A stretch of 64,000 bases of DNA. Source: Melitaea cinxia (lineage: Eukaryota > Arthropoda > Insecta > Lepidoptera > Nymphalidae). Location of the stretch: contig NC_059405.1 of NCBI RefSeq assembly GCF_905220565.1, forward strand, positions 16,446,081 through 16,510,080, written 5' to 3'. Made by a program: the position numbers and the translations under genes. Within the stretch, counting starts at the first letter, position 1, and every line of letters begins with the position of its first letter. Positions 1-11,109 of this stretch are shown one piece after another. Under the pieces are notes generated by a model. It was not told the origin of the DNA. It made no database searches and saw only the letters and a program-made list of their open reading frames with translations.

Positions 1-1685
1 GGCATCGAAAAATTCGATGCGACCAGACTGAAGCATACAGAGACACAAGAGAAGAACCCTCTTCCGGACAAAGATGGTAACATTTTTTTTCTATTTTTTG
101 CACACTAAGCGAGCGCACAATTATATTCAAACGCGTTTTAAGCTTAATATGGTTTTTTTACTATGATTTTTCTATTAAACAATGTATAAATAAAATATAA
201 GTAATATAATTTTTTTTATTTAAATTATTTCAGCATTTCAAACACGCTTTTCCTTATATAATTATACAGTAAATATCCTTATAGGCATGGTATTTGTTTC
301 TCATATATAATGCTTAATTACTACGTTGCCATGCACGCATTTGCTTGATAGTTGTCGCAGCGGAGAAGGCCCATCAGAACCTTCTAGATGGCGTCGAACA
401 CTTCGACAAGACACAAATGAAGCACACAACGACAGAAGAGAAAAATCCTTTGCCGCCCATTGAAGGTTTTTAATGCTTTTTTCTGCTTAGCATGTATTTA
501 GCATATATTTTATATACTTACTAGCGTGTTGCCCGTGATTTCAAATGGAAATGTTTTAATATATTCAAAGAGTACTTTCAATTTAGTACGTCATTCCTGT
601 CTCCCCCTCGTTACACCACTGGCGTATGGCACGGTCCGCCTACCGAACCGGTTGACTATGGAATCCTGCAACGTCAGGTGTCCATGCCTGATTCTCCTCA
701 GGACCTCTGGCTCTTTACTCACAACAGAAACACAAATGAACTTCAGAGTAATATTATTTTGCTGTGATCTTCTGTATCCAGATCTGTTCAGTCAATTGAA
801 AAAAATCTAAACAATTGCGTAAATAGTAGTAGTACCTAAGATTAGAGAATAATTATTATTAAATTTTCAGAAATTGTAGTGTCATGATATATAATTGGCA
901 CTCATTTAATAATTTAACCATAGAATTAACGACGTATCACATACAGGCGACAGATTTTTTTTTATTTTTCAAAATATATTTTATTAAATTTAATACGCTT
1001 AGTATTAGACTGATACTTTTTAACTTAATAACTTGAATATAAATGAATATCACACTTATTTAACAAGAATATATTTGACGACGCTTTGGCGCAACGGTCA
1101 CAGCACTGGTTTGTGGCTGTTGCGCTGGCGATTGCGGGTTCAATCCCCACACATGACAAACATTTGTATTGACCATATAGATGTTTGCCGTGGTCTGGGT
1201 GTGTGTGCAGTCCTTCTGGGTCTCCTCATCGTGCCTCAGAGAGCACGTTAAGCCGTCGGTCCCTGTTGTTATCATGTACACATATATAAATATATCCGCC
1301 AACCCGCATTGGAGCAGCCTGGTGGATTCTCTGAATGGCTCTGATCCTTCTCCTACATTGGGAGAGAAGCCTATGCCCAGCAGTGGGATATTACAGGCTG
1401 AAGCACTAACAAGAATAAAGTATAAATTATAAAATTACAAAAGAAAAGAAAATTTTATTTACTTATTATTTTTATAAAAAAAGTCAGGTTTAACCGAAAT
1501 TTATTTAATACGTGTTCATTAACTATCATTACCATCATCTAACAGCTATCGAAGCCGAGAAGGAGAAGAACAAGTTCTTGAACGGCATCGAGAACTTCGA
1601 CCCCACTAAGCTGAAGCACACCGAGACCTGCGAGAAGAACCCGCTGCCCACCAAGGACATCATCGAGCAGGAGAAGACGGCTTGA
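1..1685 (+). CDS. cib: Beta-thymosin (ciboulot-like), 3' part of gene
   Basis: Actin-monomer-binding protein built of repeated thymosin/WH2-type modules; the family controls actin assembly in the cytoplasm. Three exons can be read: 1-76 (enters from the left edge), 361-465 and 1546-1685, each with AG acceptor and GT donor where expected and the same phase, one base carried over. Each exon encodes one module of the form GIEKFD..LKHTET.EKNPLP; the cores seen are EKNPLPDKD, EKNPLPPIE and EKNPLPTKD. The last module ends with IIEQEKTA and a TGA stop at 1683-1685. One module per exon suggests growth by exon duplication. At least one upstream exon with the start codon lies outside the window. The second intron holds a SINE. 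The call is firm; the total number of modules is unknown. Confidence 0.93.
1075..1404 (+). mobile_element. tRNA-derived SINE (lepidopteran type) in thymosin intron
   Basis: It begins with a polymerase III A-box-like TGGCGCAACGG and a B box GGTTCAATCCC. A conserved body follows, with the landmarks TGCCTCAGAGAGCACGTTAAG, CCTATGCCCAGCAGTGGGAT and ACAGGCTGAAGC. Minus-strand relatives with the same landmarks lie at 25990-26275, 28490-28690, 46205-46500 and 49015-49320. Short ORFs across it are by-products. It resembles SINEs described from butterflies (Metulj-like); the family name is from memory. Confidence 0.8.
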
Positions 1686-2420
1686 ATTGCCTTTTATACG
1701 CAACTATATATCGCTAGTATCGCCGTATTTTAGACTCGATATAAGTTTTGTAAGGCCAGCTGACGTAGCCCGTGTCTAATATCCCGATCGCACCGGATCG
1801 ATCCGCTTTTAACCGGATCGATCCGGCTCTAAGCGGCGCGGGCCGCGTCGTCTGTATTTAGAACGTAGGAAACTAATTTTCTATGTCACTCTTAACTATA
1901 TATATGTGATAAGTGTATTTTATGAGCATTTTTATTTTATTTATAATGAGAATCGATTAAATTTTAAGATTGAGTACTGATTTTATTTTAAGTTAAAGAA
2001 CACACTGCGCTCTGGATTCGATTTTAACACTATGTAAACGCTTCGTGCTTGTGTTCTATTTTATTTTAACTGATAAATGTTTAAGATTGTTTTCGAGAGA
2101 TTCAAGAGTCTGGTCGCCGAATTGTTCTATATTTATTAGAAGTATAGTTACCAAGACTATTCGAATCGTATTACCATTATTCTTTCAAATTTATATTTTT
2201 CTTATTTATGATATAGAAATAATCAAAGGATCGAAAATTATAGGGTTAACATTAAATGCTCAACTGCGTATATTAGAGCTAAGAACTTTTTTTTTTATAA
2301 TTTTGAAAGCAATTCTGTTATCTTGTGATGAATGAACAATAAATTTTTATACTGTCGTATTACATGATAACCATACAATAATTTTTTCAATTTTATAATA
2401 CGCTAACGATGCCAATAAAA
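1686..2420 (+). other. Thymosin 3' UTR with poly(A) signals
   Basis: Non-coding sequence after the TGA. AATAAA occurs at 2338-2343 and 2414-2419, either of which could be the poly(A) signal. A short GC-rich island with repeated CCGGATCGATCCG-like palindromes lies near 1785-1840. No ORF here resembles a protein. Confidence 0.6.
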
Positions 2421-2531
2421 ATTTTATCGAAATTTTGTATGTTTTACAGACGGTGCTTTTTCTAATATAGAATGAAAAATAATTGTTTTGTTTTATTACC
2501 CTGCAACATTTCAATTGCCCTCTCAATAATT

Positions 2532-3008
2532 GGAACGAAATTCCTTACGGCAGGCTTGACATTTGGATGGGCGACCGAACTGAAAAAAATGTGATACTAA
2601 AACCTTAAGAAAAATATATAACAGAAGTGATATAATATCAATCACACGACTGTTTAATATGACGTTTGTAAAACTAAAATATTACTAGTAATTTTTTTTT
2701 TTTTAAATATGTAATTTTATACTGTCGAAAAAAATAAATAGACATGTTTTTTTTATTTCACTTAATAGTTTGAATTATTATTATTATTTTGTTTGATTTA
2801 TTTTATTTTACGGTATTTGTTATTTTCTATAATACCTACTAAATTACCTAAATACTTTTATGTACTTAATTAAAAACCAATCAACAAAATTAAACAAAAA
2901 TCAAGAACTAGAAAATATATATAAAATTGAATATTTTTTTTTTCAAATTGTGTTGCTTTTATACTATCCGAAGGAACTTCGTTCCTACCTGGTGTCCCAT
3001 GACACCAC
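2532..3008. mobile_element. Non-autonomous TIR element, copy 1
   Basis: The ends are inverted: the left starts GGAACGAAATTCCTTACGG and the right ends with the complement of GAACGAAGTTCCTTCGG. The end motif is itself palindromic (GGAAC-TTC-GTTCC). The right end is followed by a small hairpin, GGTGTC-CCAT-GACACC, also present in copy 2 (37564-38023, opposite orientation). No transposase ORF. Superfamily not determined. Confidence 0.7.
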
Positions 3009-3904
3009 ATAATTATTTGTTAATGATATTTTTTACATATCAGTATGGCATATACATGATAAATGCTAGTTTTGTCTACAATTATTCTTAATTAGTTTTT
3101 TAAACTGAATAAGGGTCATTAAAACCAAATATTACGAAGATTTAAAAGAAATATGGTACATATTTCTAATTTTATATTATTTTTATTATCTATAATCACC
3201 TCATTTACATTACTGCTTTTTACTTGAATTTCTATATAATATTTACCCACATTACAAAAAAAAAATCTTTCGGAACTTCGGTTTTTAAGTATGTGATTTA
3301 GTTTTAAGGCTCTTATTGGAGAAAGACTGATGTTAAACGAGTCTTCCTATAGAAAAAATCTCCTAAAACATGGACAAATACAGACCAAATTCTCATACCG
3401 AGCTATGAGAGTCTACGAGATCTAATATGCTCTCATAATTCGGTATGAGAATTTGGTTTGCATTTGTCCATCTTTTATGAGATTTTTTCCATAGGGCTCT
3501 TATTAGATTATTTTAAAACTATCATCAACACTTACTGACGACCAATTACCGGTGAAAACTAGTGCACATTCAGTCGTTCATTTTTTTTAAATACTAGACT
3601 ACTGTTGTAACAATAGAATACATAGTAACCCATACAAGTACTTAAAACAGATAATTTACATAAAACGGAGGATTATTTTTGATAATATAAATATCGCTAG
3701 CTTTTTTAGTATTATCTTTACTACTATTAACTTATTTTATAAAACACGAGGTAGAGAAGTATCTGTCGTTACATTTACGAAGCGCTGCTAGTTCAAAAAG
3801 AAACAGTTGTTAAAATAAAACAGGATACCAAGTATATACTTATTATTTGCGCGTTTCTCCTTAAGGAGGCCTCTTGTATTTTAGTGCCTAGTTTTCAAAA
3901 CTGT
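3009..3904. other. AT-rich intergenic DNA
   Basis: Apart from the foldback hairpin at 3346-3497, no gene, RNA or recognisable repeat was seen here. Confidence 0.5.
3346..3497. repeat. Foldback hairpin element
   Basis: Two arms of about 65 bp pair as an imperfect inverted repeat around a centre near 3420. The left arm begins CCTATAGAAAAAATCTC, the right arm ends GAGATTTTTTCCATAGGG, and both contain CCAAATTCTCATACCG or its complement. The direct repeat GGCTCTTATT occurs on both sides (about 3308 and 3495). It fits a miniature inverted-repeat or foldback transposon. Confidence 0.7.
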
Positions 3905-4238
3905 ACAGTGTGGCTACGGTACTAAAAAAATATGGCCACCCCCTCTCTTCCCGTGGGTGTCGTAAGAGGCGACTGAGGGATAACACGGTTCTGCTACTAC
4001 CTTGGAACTTAAAAAGCCGACCGGAGGCGGGATAACCATCCAACTGCTGGCTTTGAAATACACAGGCCGAAGACGGGCAGCAGCGTCTTCGGTGCGACAA
4101 AGCCAGCCCTGCGGTCACCAACCCGCCTGCCCAGCGTGGTGACTATGGGCAAAACACATGAGTTCACGTTATTTTTGGCGTAAACTTGTGGAGGCCTATG
4201 TGCAGCAGTGGACTGTATAGGCTGTAATGATGATGATT
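3905..4238 (+). mobile_element. SINE with RTE-type LINE tail, copy 1
   Basis: A multi-copy repeat: GTGGCTACGG...GTGGGTGTCGTAAGAGGCGAC...GGCGGGATAACCATCCAACTG...GACAAAGCCAG, ending in a stretch that would read as the C-terminus of an RTE-clade LINE ORF (LVEAYVQQW-like) and then (ATG)n. Other copies: 31265-31530 (+), 55525-55853 (+), 61109-61376 (-), and a tail-only fragment at 41130-41212 (-). The shared tail suggests mobilisation by RTE machinery (inference). Confidence 0.75.
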
Positions 4239-4423
4239 TCAAAATGTTTTATTGAACATTAATAAAAGTGTTGGGATCCTTTTGGTGGTTGGTAAGAGCA
4301 AATCTAGTATCTGCAAACATGTCACATACCCACGGTGGGGGGGGGGGATTTTCCCCACCCTGGAAGCTAATAATTGATACTTTAGATTTTAATAAGGAAA
4401 TTTTAGTTTGATTAAATTATAGT

Positions 4424-6310
4424 TAATATAAAAAATCCTTTTTACCAAAATTAAATTCGGAATTTGAACCCGTACAGTTAGGCTTCGGTGTAAAAGGAGG
4501 CTGTGAGGCAGCCGTCCATGCCCTACGCTCTTTCCTAACTTACGGCCAGCCTGACGTGTTGCTCAAAATTGACGTCAAAAATGCTTTCAATTCGGTAAAT
4601 AGGGATACCCTGCTGACAGAAATAAAACAACATATACCGGAAGTATACAATTATCTTCTTCTCAGTTACGCTGACCCAACAAAATTATTATATCGTTCTA
4701 ATGAACTGTCCTCGGAAGTAGGTTGTCAACAGGGTGATCCCCTTGGGTCTGCAATTTTTAGTTTAGCTATAAATCCGATAATTAAAAATCTAAATTCTAA
4801 ATTCAACGTCTGGTATTTGGACGACGGAACCCTAGGAGGTGATGTGGATACTGTGTTTTCGGACCTTTTTTTAATCAAAAATAAATTTGAAGCCATTGGT
4901 TTGGAACTTAATTTTAGCAAATGCGAACTTTTTATAAATAACTGCGACTTAAATTTAAATGACGTAAAACAAAAATTTAATATTTTGGCTCCAAATATTA
5001 AAATAGTTAACAGTAATTCCCTTTACCTTTTAGGTTCTCCAATTTTTGATGAATCTATTCCTGAATATATTAATAATTCAATCACTAAATTTCAAAATTC
5101 AGTTGACAGTCTCCTTGAAATTAGTCCACATTATGCACTTTGCATCTTAAAATATTGTCTTTTCGTCCCTAAATTTACGTATGCGCTCCGTTGCTGCTCG
5201 TTTTGGAATCACCCAGATCTTTTAACACAAGTAGACGACTTAATCAAAATTAGCTTAGAATCGATTCTTAATATGCAAATGAACGAGCAATCTTGGACCC
5301 AAGCATCCCTACCTATCCGTTATGGTGGTTTAGGGATTCGCAAAATTTCCAGTGTCGCTTTACCAGCTTTTCTATCTTCTGTCCATAGTTCAGCAAATCT
5401 CATAAGTAAAATTTTAAGGGCATCCCCTTCAAACTTTGAGATTGCTGGTTTGGAAGAAGCTAGAAACGCTTTCTTAATTGCATGCCCAGGTCAAAATTTT
5501 CCAGTTTCTCCTAATTCACAGAGGAGCTGGGACGACATAAACTGCAAATTGACTTATGACAATCTTTTAAGCTGTAGTACAGGCTCGGCGCGAGCTAGGC
5601 TTTTAGCCGTGGGTACGCAAGAGGCCGGCTACTGGCTTCACGCGTACCCTTCAACAAATACAGGAACATTTCTTGAGCCTGACACGCTCCGAATCGCAAC
5701 CTGTCTACGGCTTGGGGTTCCGGTCTGCGCTCCTCATAAATGTCCCTGTGGCAGTGATGTCGATAAGCTAGGACATCACGGTCTGTCATGCCTAAAAAGT
5801 GCAGGCCGCTTCTCGAGACATGCCGCACTTAACGATATCATACGCCGGTCCCTTGCCACCGTAAACGTGCCAAGTCTACTTGAGCCGACTGGTATTGTAA
5901 GAGACGATGGCAAGAGACCGGACGGTATGAGTTTGATTCCATGGAAGATGGGTCGGGTGCTGGTATGGGATGCAACCTGTTCAGACACGCTAGCCCCTTC
6001 CCATCTACATGGAACAAACAACAGAGCTGGTGCGGCTTGTGAAGCGGCTGAAAAAACAAAAGTAGACAAATACAGGGGTCTAGGCTCCGAATATGATTTT
6101 GTCCCATTCGGTGTCGAGACCCTTGGTCCGTGGGGTCCTAGTGCTAAAACACTATTTAAGGAAATAGCAAAAAGGTTAGTCGACGTCACAGGAGACCGAA
6201 GAGCTGGCAGCTACTTCGGACAAAGAATTAGTCTAGCTATTCAAAGGGGGAACGCTGCCAGTATCTTCGGAACCTTGCCTAAAGGGACTCCTTTTAATAA
6301 TATTTTTTAG
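4424..6310 (+). CDS. Non-LTR retrotransposon ORF: reverse transcriptase plus restriction-like endonuclease (5'-truncated)
   Basis: The frame is open from about 4424, upstream of the first usable start, so the element is truncated at its 5' end. Order of parts: RT palm motifs (DVKNAFNSVNRD; CQQGDPLG; catalytic YLDD encoded at 4814-4825; LNFSKCEL), a thumb region with SLPIRYGGLGIR, a Cys/His knuckle (CPCG...HHGLSC), and a C-terminal PD-(D/E)XK-like region with DGKRPDG followed by VWDAT, then IQRGNAASIFGT near the end. The knuckle plus RPD...D signature is typical of RLE-type elements such as the R2 superclade; the exact clade is not assigned. About 600 codons are uninterrupted, implying a fairly recent insertion. 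A degenerate relative lies at 57641-59050. Confidence 0.85.
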
Positions 6311-6346
6311 TTATTATATTATGTGTATATATATACTTAAGGTTTT

Positions 6347-6348
<2 letters not shown>

Positions 6349-6434
<86 letters not shown>
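6349..6434 (+). repeat. 86-base T tract after the RT ORF
   Basis: An uninterrupted run of T begins about 40 bases after the stop codon of the retrotransposon ORF. On the sense strand of that element this is the wrong polarity for a poly(A) tail. Confidence 0.9.
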
Positions 6435-6436
<2 letters not shown>

Positions 6437-7959
6437 TTTAATGTAATTTATCTGTTAAATATAGCTTAACTATTTATTTTTATAATTTATAATGTTAATA
6501 TATATTTATAGTAATTTTCTTTTACTTATCGAGTTTTACATTTATTTGGTTTTGCCCCGACTTTACAAAATTCTGGGAACGACCATGGCTGCAAAAAGCT
6601 AAGAATTCTGAGCAACATGCAGAGTTAGATTTAGTTAGATATATCAGCATATCTGAAATATTTTATATTTTTTGAAATTTAGGTCAAATTTTCGATTATC
6701 CCCCCTCGGTTTAAATGAGATTTGGTGAAATTTCATTGCACCCCCCCCCCCCCCAATTCACGTCCCCTAGCACACTTACTAAATATCTATACAATAACAT
6801 TAACTAGATGTTTTATTGGCAGTAGAAATTTCTTACTTGAATCATTGAACAACATTTTAATCGACTACATAGCAGTTGAGATTTTTAGTTGTGAGTTGAG
6901 AGTATTTATTTGAATATACCGAAGTAAGGTGAGTGTAATGATATTGATTGAAAATTAATTATCAGTATAAATAACATGAAACAAACGATAACTAGCTTAG
7001 ATTGATTTAATAAATAAATCTAGATACTAGGTAGGTATAATAATAGCAAATGCCAGGCTTAGGCCATAGTTTTGAATTCCGAAAAGACGAATAATCGAAC
7101 TAACAAAAAAAGTTAGAATAAATTGATTTTCCGCCGCCATCTAAGAGAGCTTATTCCAATAGTTGTGTGAAATCTTCATTACATCTTACACAACTATTTA
7201 CAGTACTTTTTAAATTTGTTAAGTTTTTCAATAAAACTAAATACTTTATCTAAAAAATTTAGTTCTGGGAACGTTGTTTATGTAATCAACAATTTTGAAA
7301 TAGAGGTGTTTTTCATAAAAAAAAAATTAAAATCATATACCTACTTTAAAGTAAATGAATGCATGAAAACCCTTTTAAAATGGATCTATGTTTTAATGAT
7401 AGCATTAGTGATACTACATAATTAATAAAGTAATGACAAGAATATATTCTGCATTGTATACATTAATCTTATAAACAGGGCTTGGCCAGCTTGGTAAAGA
7501 TATCGATAACATTATCTTTGACGTCACTAAATAAAAATGTTTTTACGATACTTCTTAGACGTTGCCTCTCCGTGCAAAAATTTTTCAGTTCGACGGTGGT
7601 TGGACGTGCGGGAATCCCCGCGTCATATCAAGACTTGTACGGAATCTGAAACCCATTTAAAAAGTTATTGTTAATACATTTTATAATAAAACACATTTAA
7701 AATCTAATATGACCGTCTAATCCAAATGTTGTATACAACACTTAACGAATTTATTAAAATACCATTTAAATTCATTTTAAAATATATTTTTGTGCTTAAG
7801 CCTTAAAATGATTTATTTTTATGCAATCCATAATTCCATAGAGCAATTGTGTACGTTATGTCTTAAGATTATCTGTATACTTGTTAACATATATTTGCAA
7901 ATTGGCATTTTGAACGTAATTTGATGTAATTTTAATTTTCTTTCCCGCCGGCTTGACGG
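6435..7959. other. AT-rich intergenic DNA between retrotransposon and otu
   Basis: No gene seen. 6690-6765 holds a C-tract repeat (CCCCCCTCGGTTTAAATGAG followed by a run of C) whose inverted relative is at about 12030-12100. The remainder is unassigned AT-rich sequence. Confidence 0.5.
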
Positions 7960-8062
7960 TTGATTTTGGCTCGTGCGTTTTTTCTCTGTATTCCGAAATA
8001 ATCAAAAGTTATCACTGCTTAAAGTTTCACACCGATGCTGACTTTTGGATATTATTATTTCG
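7960..8062 (+). promoter_or_regulatory. Candidate otu promoter region and 5' non-coding exon
   Basis: The coding exon of otu is preceded by a splice acceptor (CTACAG at 8315-8320), so at least one untranslated exon lies upstream. The best donor is CG/GTGAGTG at 8062/8063, which would end a leader exon starting somewhere around 7930-7990. No TATA box is evident. Start site not determined. Confidence 0.35.
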
Positions 8063-8340
8063 GTGAGTGTTTTTATGTTTATTATTTTTATTTAACGTAT
8101 CATGTCTGCTATTTTATGTGCACGTGCTGTGTATCGTAGACGGCAAAACAACCATTTGCATTTACTGGAGAGTGTAGTTACGATATGGTTTTGCGAATGA
8201 ATCGGGAAAATCGTAAGATATTTATTTACTTAGGCGACGCGAAATAATGGCGAAGATCGTATAAATTATGAATAATCACTAATTTTGAGATAAGCGTCAT
8301 TTGTTTTTGTTTACCTACAGATCGTTAGCCGTGTTAAACA

Positions 8341-11109
8341 ATGTCGCCTTCTCCAATTCGATGCCGTGGTCCGTGGAAAATTCATAAACGTCTGTCCGAG
8401 CCAGACCGCTGGCTGGATGAGATGGGGTTTTTCCGAAAACATACAGCTCGGGATTCGAGCTGCCTCTTTAGGGCTGTATCTGAAAATGTATTCAACACGC
8501 AGCGTTATTTTCATAAGGTGCGCCTGGACTGCGTTCAGTTCATGGCCTCCAAGCGACACCTTTTCGAAGGGGTAGGCCCTGTCATTTAATATTTTTTATA
8601 ATATTTTACGAGGAGATTAGGTGTTAACAATATTTCATTTTGTTTTGTAGTCATTAAGTTGTCCATTCGAAAATTATCTCAAAGAGATGTCTAATCCATC
8701 TGAGTATGGAGGGCTGATTGAAATATCGGCTATGAGCCACTGTTATAGGTAAGGACGAGAATAATATAATACTAAGTAAATTACATAACTTTTTCTTGTT
8801 TTACACAGTATAGACTAGTTTCTGTCACATTACTCTCAACTATCAGGTATACAATATTTATATTTTTTTTGCTATATTTTCTTATTAGATGTACTTAATT
8901 ACACTTATGCGTTATGGCATTATTAGTCTCAGCTATTTCCTAGGTTCTGCTATCTCTTTAGCTGCTGTTCTGTAATGTTTATGTACATGATGTTATTTTG
9001 AACATATTTTGTTATTAATTGATCAAATTGTAATCTGGACTACACTTAAATTGACTAATTATTTATATCATTATTTAGAAAAATCTAGAAACTGAGCCTA
9101 ATCAAGATTTCCTGTTCTACAGTTCGGAGTAACTCACAATTTATTTTTATTTTTATGGTGATCTTATGAACTGAACTGTTCAAAATATTATGATGAAATA
9201 TACATTTATAAAAAGACATTACTTTTATTATTATATTAAAATCAGCACTGTTAATTGTACAGAAATAAAACACAAAAAATGTAGTTTTCATACAAACACA
9301 TGAGTTTAATTTAATTTTTTAAATACCTATGTTTAGGTATATTATTTATGATTTTTATGTGTTGTATAAAAGTATGCAAAATGGCTAATAATTTTGCAGA
9401 CGTGACTTTGTGATATTCGAAGCTAACAAGGGTCCGCAAACTAAAATATGCAATGGTTACGGAGACACTATTTACCTGTTTTACTCGCCTGATACTAAGC
9501 ACTTTGATGCAGTCTATACAAAGGAATTCATAAATGCATCATCGTTTTGTCAGTGTAAGTGTTAAATCTAAAATTTTGATAGTTATTTCACAAATAAAAT
9601 ATAGACATTAATTATTACAAATGATTAAAAACTTTACTTTTAAGAGTTTTTTTGTGTCTATTCAAAGTTTTGTTTATCATTTCATTGCGTACTTGCCAGT
9701 AATTTCAACGGTAAACAACGGTAAGCATTACATCTATTACCTTTAAGTAATCTTATATTCAGTGTTTAAACATCGATGTATTTATAGCGTTGGTATACGA
9801 AACACTGTATGACGGTGTTTATCAGCTAAAGGATTTGCCGCATGCTGTGGATAAAATGTTACACGATAAAATACAGACGAACCACAGTGAGTATTTCATG
9901 TTAGAGAATGTTGAACGTCGGAAGAAGCAGAAAGAAACGGCTAAGATATTCATCGAACCGCCCAGTGAGGACGACAAAGATAAAAATAATAATACTTTAG
10001 CTTTGAAATGCAAGCATCATACCGAAGATTTAGAACGGGCTAGTCTTTTAAGAGAATCCTTAAGCATATTTGTGTTAAACCGCAGTCTGGTACAACTAGA
10101 AAACGTCTGTATGAACTGTCTGAACGTCAACAGCGCTAAGGATTTACTCGAGAATGGTATAACGCCGTTTCCGTACAAAGTTGCAAAGGCCTTGGATCCG
10201 GATATATACCGTAACATCGAGTTTGATGTATGGAGTGAACTACGTCGAGGTACTTCAGATACTAGATAAATTATTTTATATCGGATTTAATTTAATAAAT
10301 GCGATATGTTTGCAGAGTTGCGTTATGGGGCGAGGTATTGTGATGGTACTACGTTGCAAGTAGGAGTCAAGTGTCTTTGTAAACTACAGTCCGATCAATC
10401 TGTGGCGTATCACTGTCATATCCAGGAAATGCGTCCAGACGGTCCTTGCCTGGTCTTCATTGAGGAGTTGGGGGAGAAGAGGGTGGTTAATTATGAACAA
10501 TTGGAACCATTGCCAGTCGATGAGATCAAACCCTGGGCACCTCCGTACAGATACTCTCGTGCCAATTCACAGATTGTGAATATAAGTCAAGTGTTGCAGC
10601 AAATAGGTGTGACTATTCTTAAATATAATAATTTTTATTTGACACTAGCTGTGTCCCGCTGTCTCAAACACTTATTTAAGGAAAAAATAGACTTATATAG
10701 CCTTTCTCGGTAAATGGGCTAACCAACACAAAAATAATTTTTTAATTTGAACCAGCATTTTCTGAGATTATCGCGTTTAAACAAACTTTTCAGCTTTATA
10801 ATACTAGTAAAGATTTCAGGGAATTATTGAACCAATTTACTGGTAACCGTAGTAATAAAAAAAGTACTTCATGTTTGTTAATAATATATTGATAACATAA
10901 GCAAATTTGTTCAAGAAATTTAGCTTCAAAAGTGTGTAAATTTTGACACAGGCAATATATCACGCAAGCAAGGATTGAAGACCCGTAACAAGTCGAAGGG
11001 CGATGATCGAAAGTCGGACAATGTAAAGCAATCGGAAGAAAAATGCCAACCCTATGAACAAACTTTCGCCTACCCTCATTTGGACTATATGAACTTTGAA
11101 CCGATGCCC
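8341..11109 (+). CDS. otu: Ovarian tumor (otu) homologue, common 5' exons: OTU and Tudor domains
   Basis: Exons: 8341-8571, 8651-8748, 9400-9554, 9788-10249, 10316-10606, 10952-11109; phases match at every junction and 465 residues are encoded. ATG 8341 opens the frame 20 bases after an acceptor. Residues about 24-150 are an OTU cysteine-protease fold: LYRKHTARDSSCLFRA-like start with D38 and C41 in catalytic positions and H143 in KHFDAVY. Residues about 285-315 carry GITPFPYKVAKALDP and YRNIEFDVW, strongly matching Drosophila Otu. Exon 5 encodes a Tudor domain (VGVKCLCKL...VFIEELGEKRVVNYEQLEPLP), followed by PWAPPYRYSR. Exon 6 is basic and low-complexity and ends in phase 0 at EPMP. In flies Otu is a deubiquitinase that binds RNA and is needed in oogenesis; the same role here is inferred. 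The 3' exons follow after a 10.4 kb intron as two alternative cassettes. Confidence 0.93.

Noticed and set aside
1033..1432. Coding exons in the thymosin intron
   Set aside because: The frames cover a tRNA-derived SINE with A and B boxes; other SINE copies do not keep the frames.
5595..6189. Minus-strand ORFs within 5.6-6.2 kb
   Set aside because: They lie wholly inside the retrotransposon ORF in antisense and have no motif.
6349..6434. Poly(A) tail of the upstream retrotransposon
   Set aside because: It is T on the sense strand; a tail would be A.
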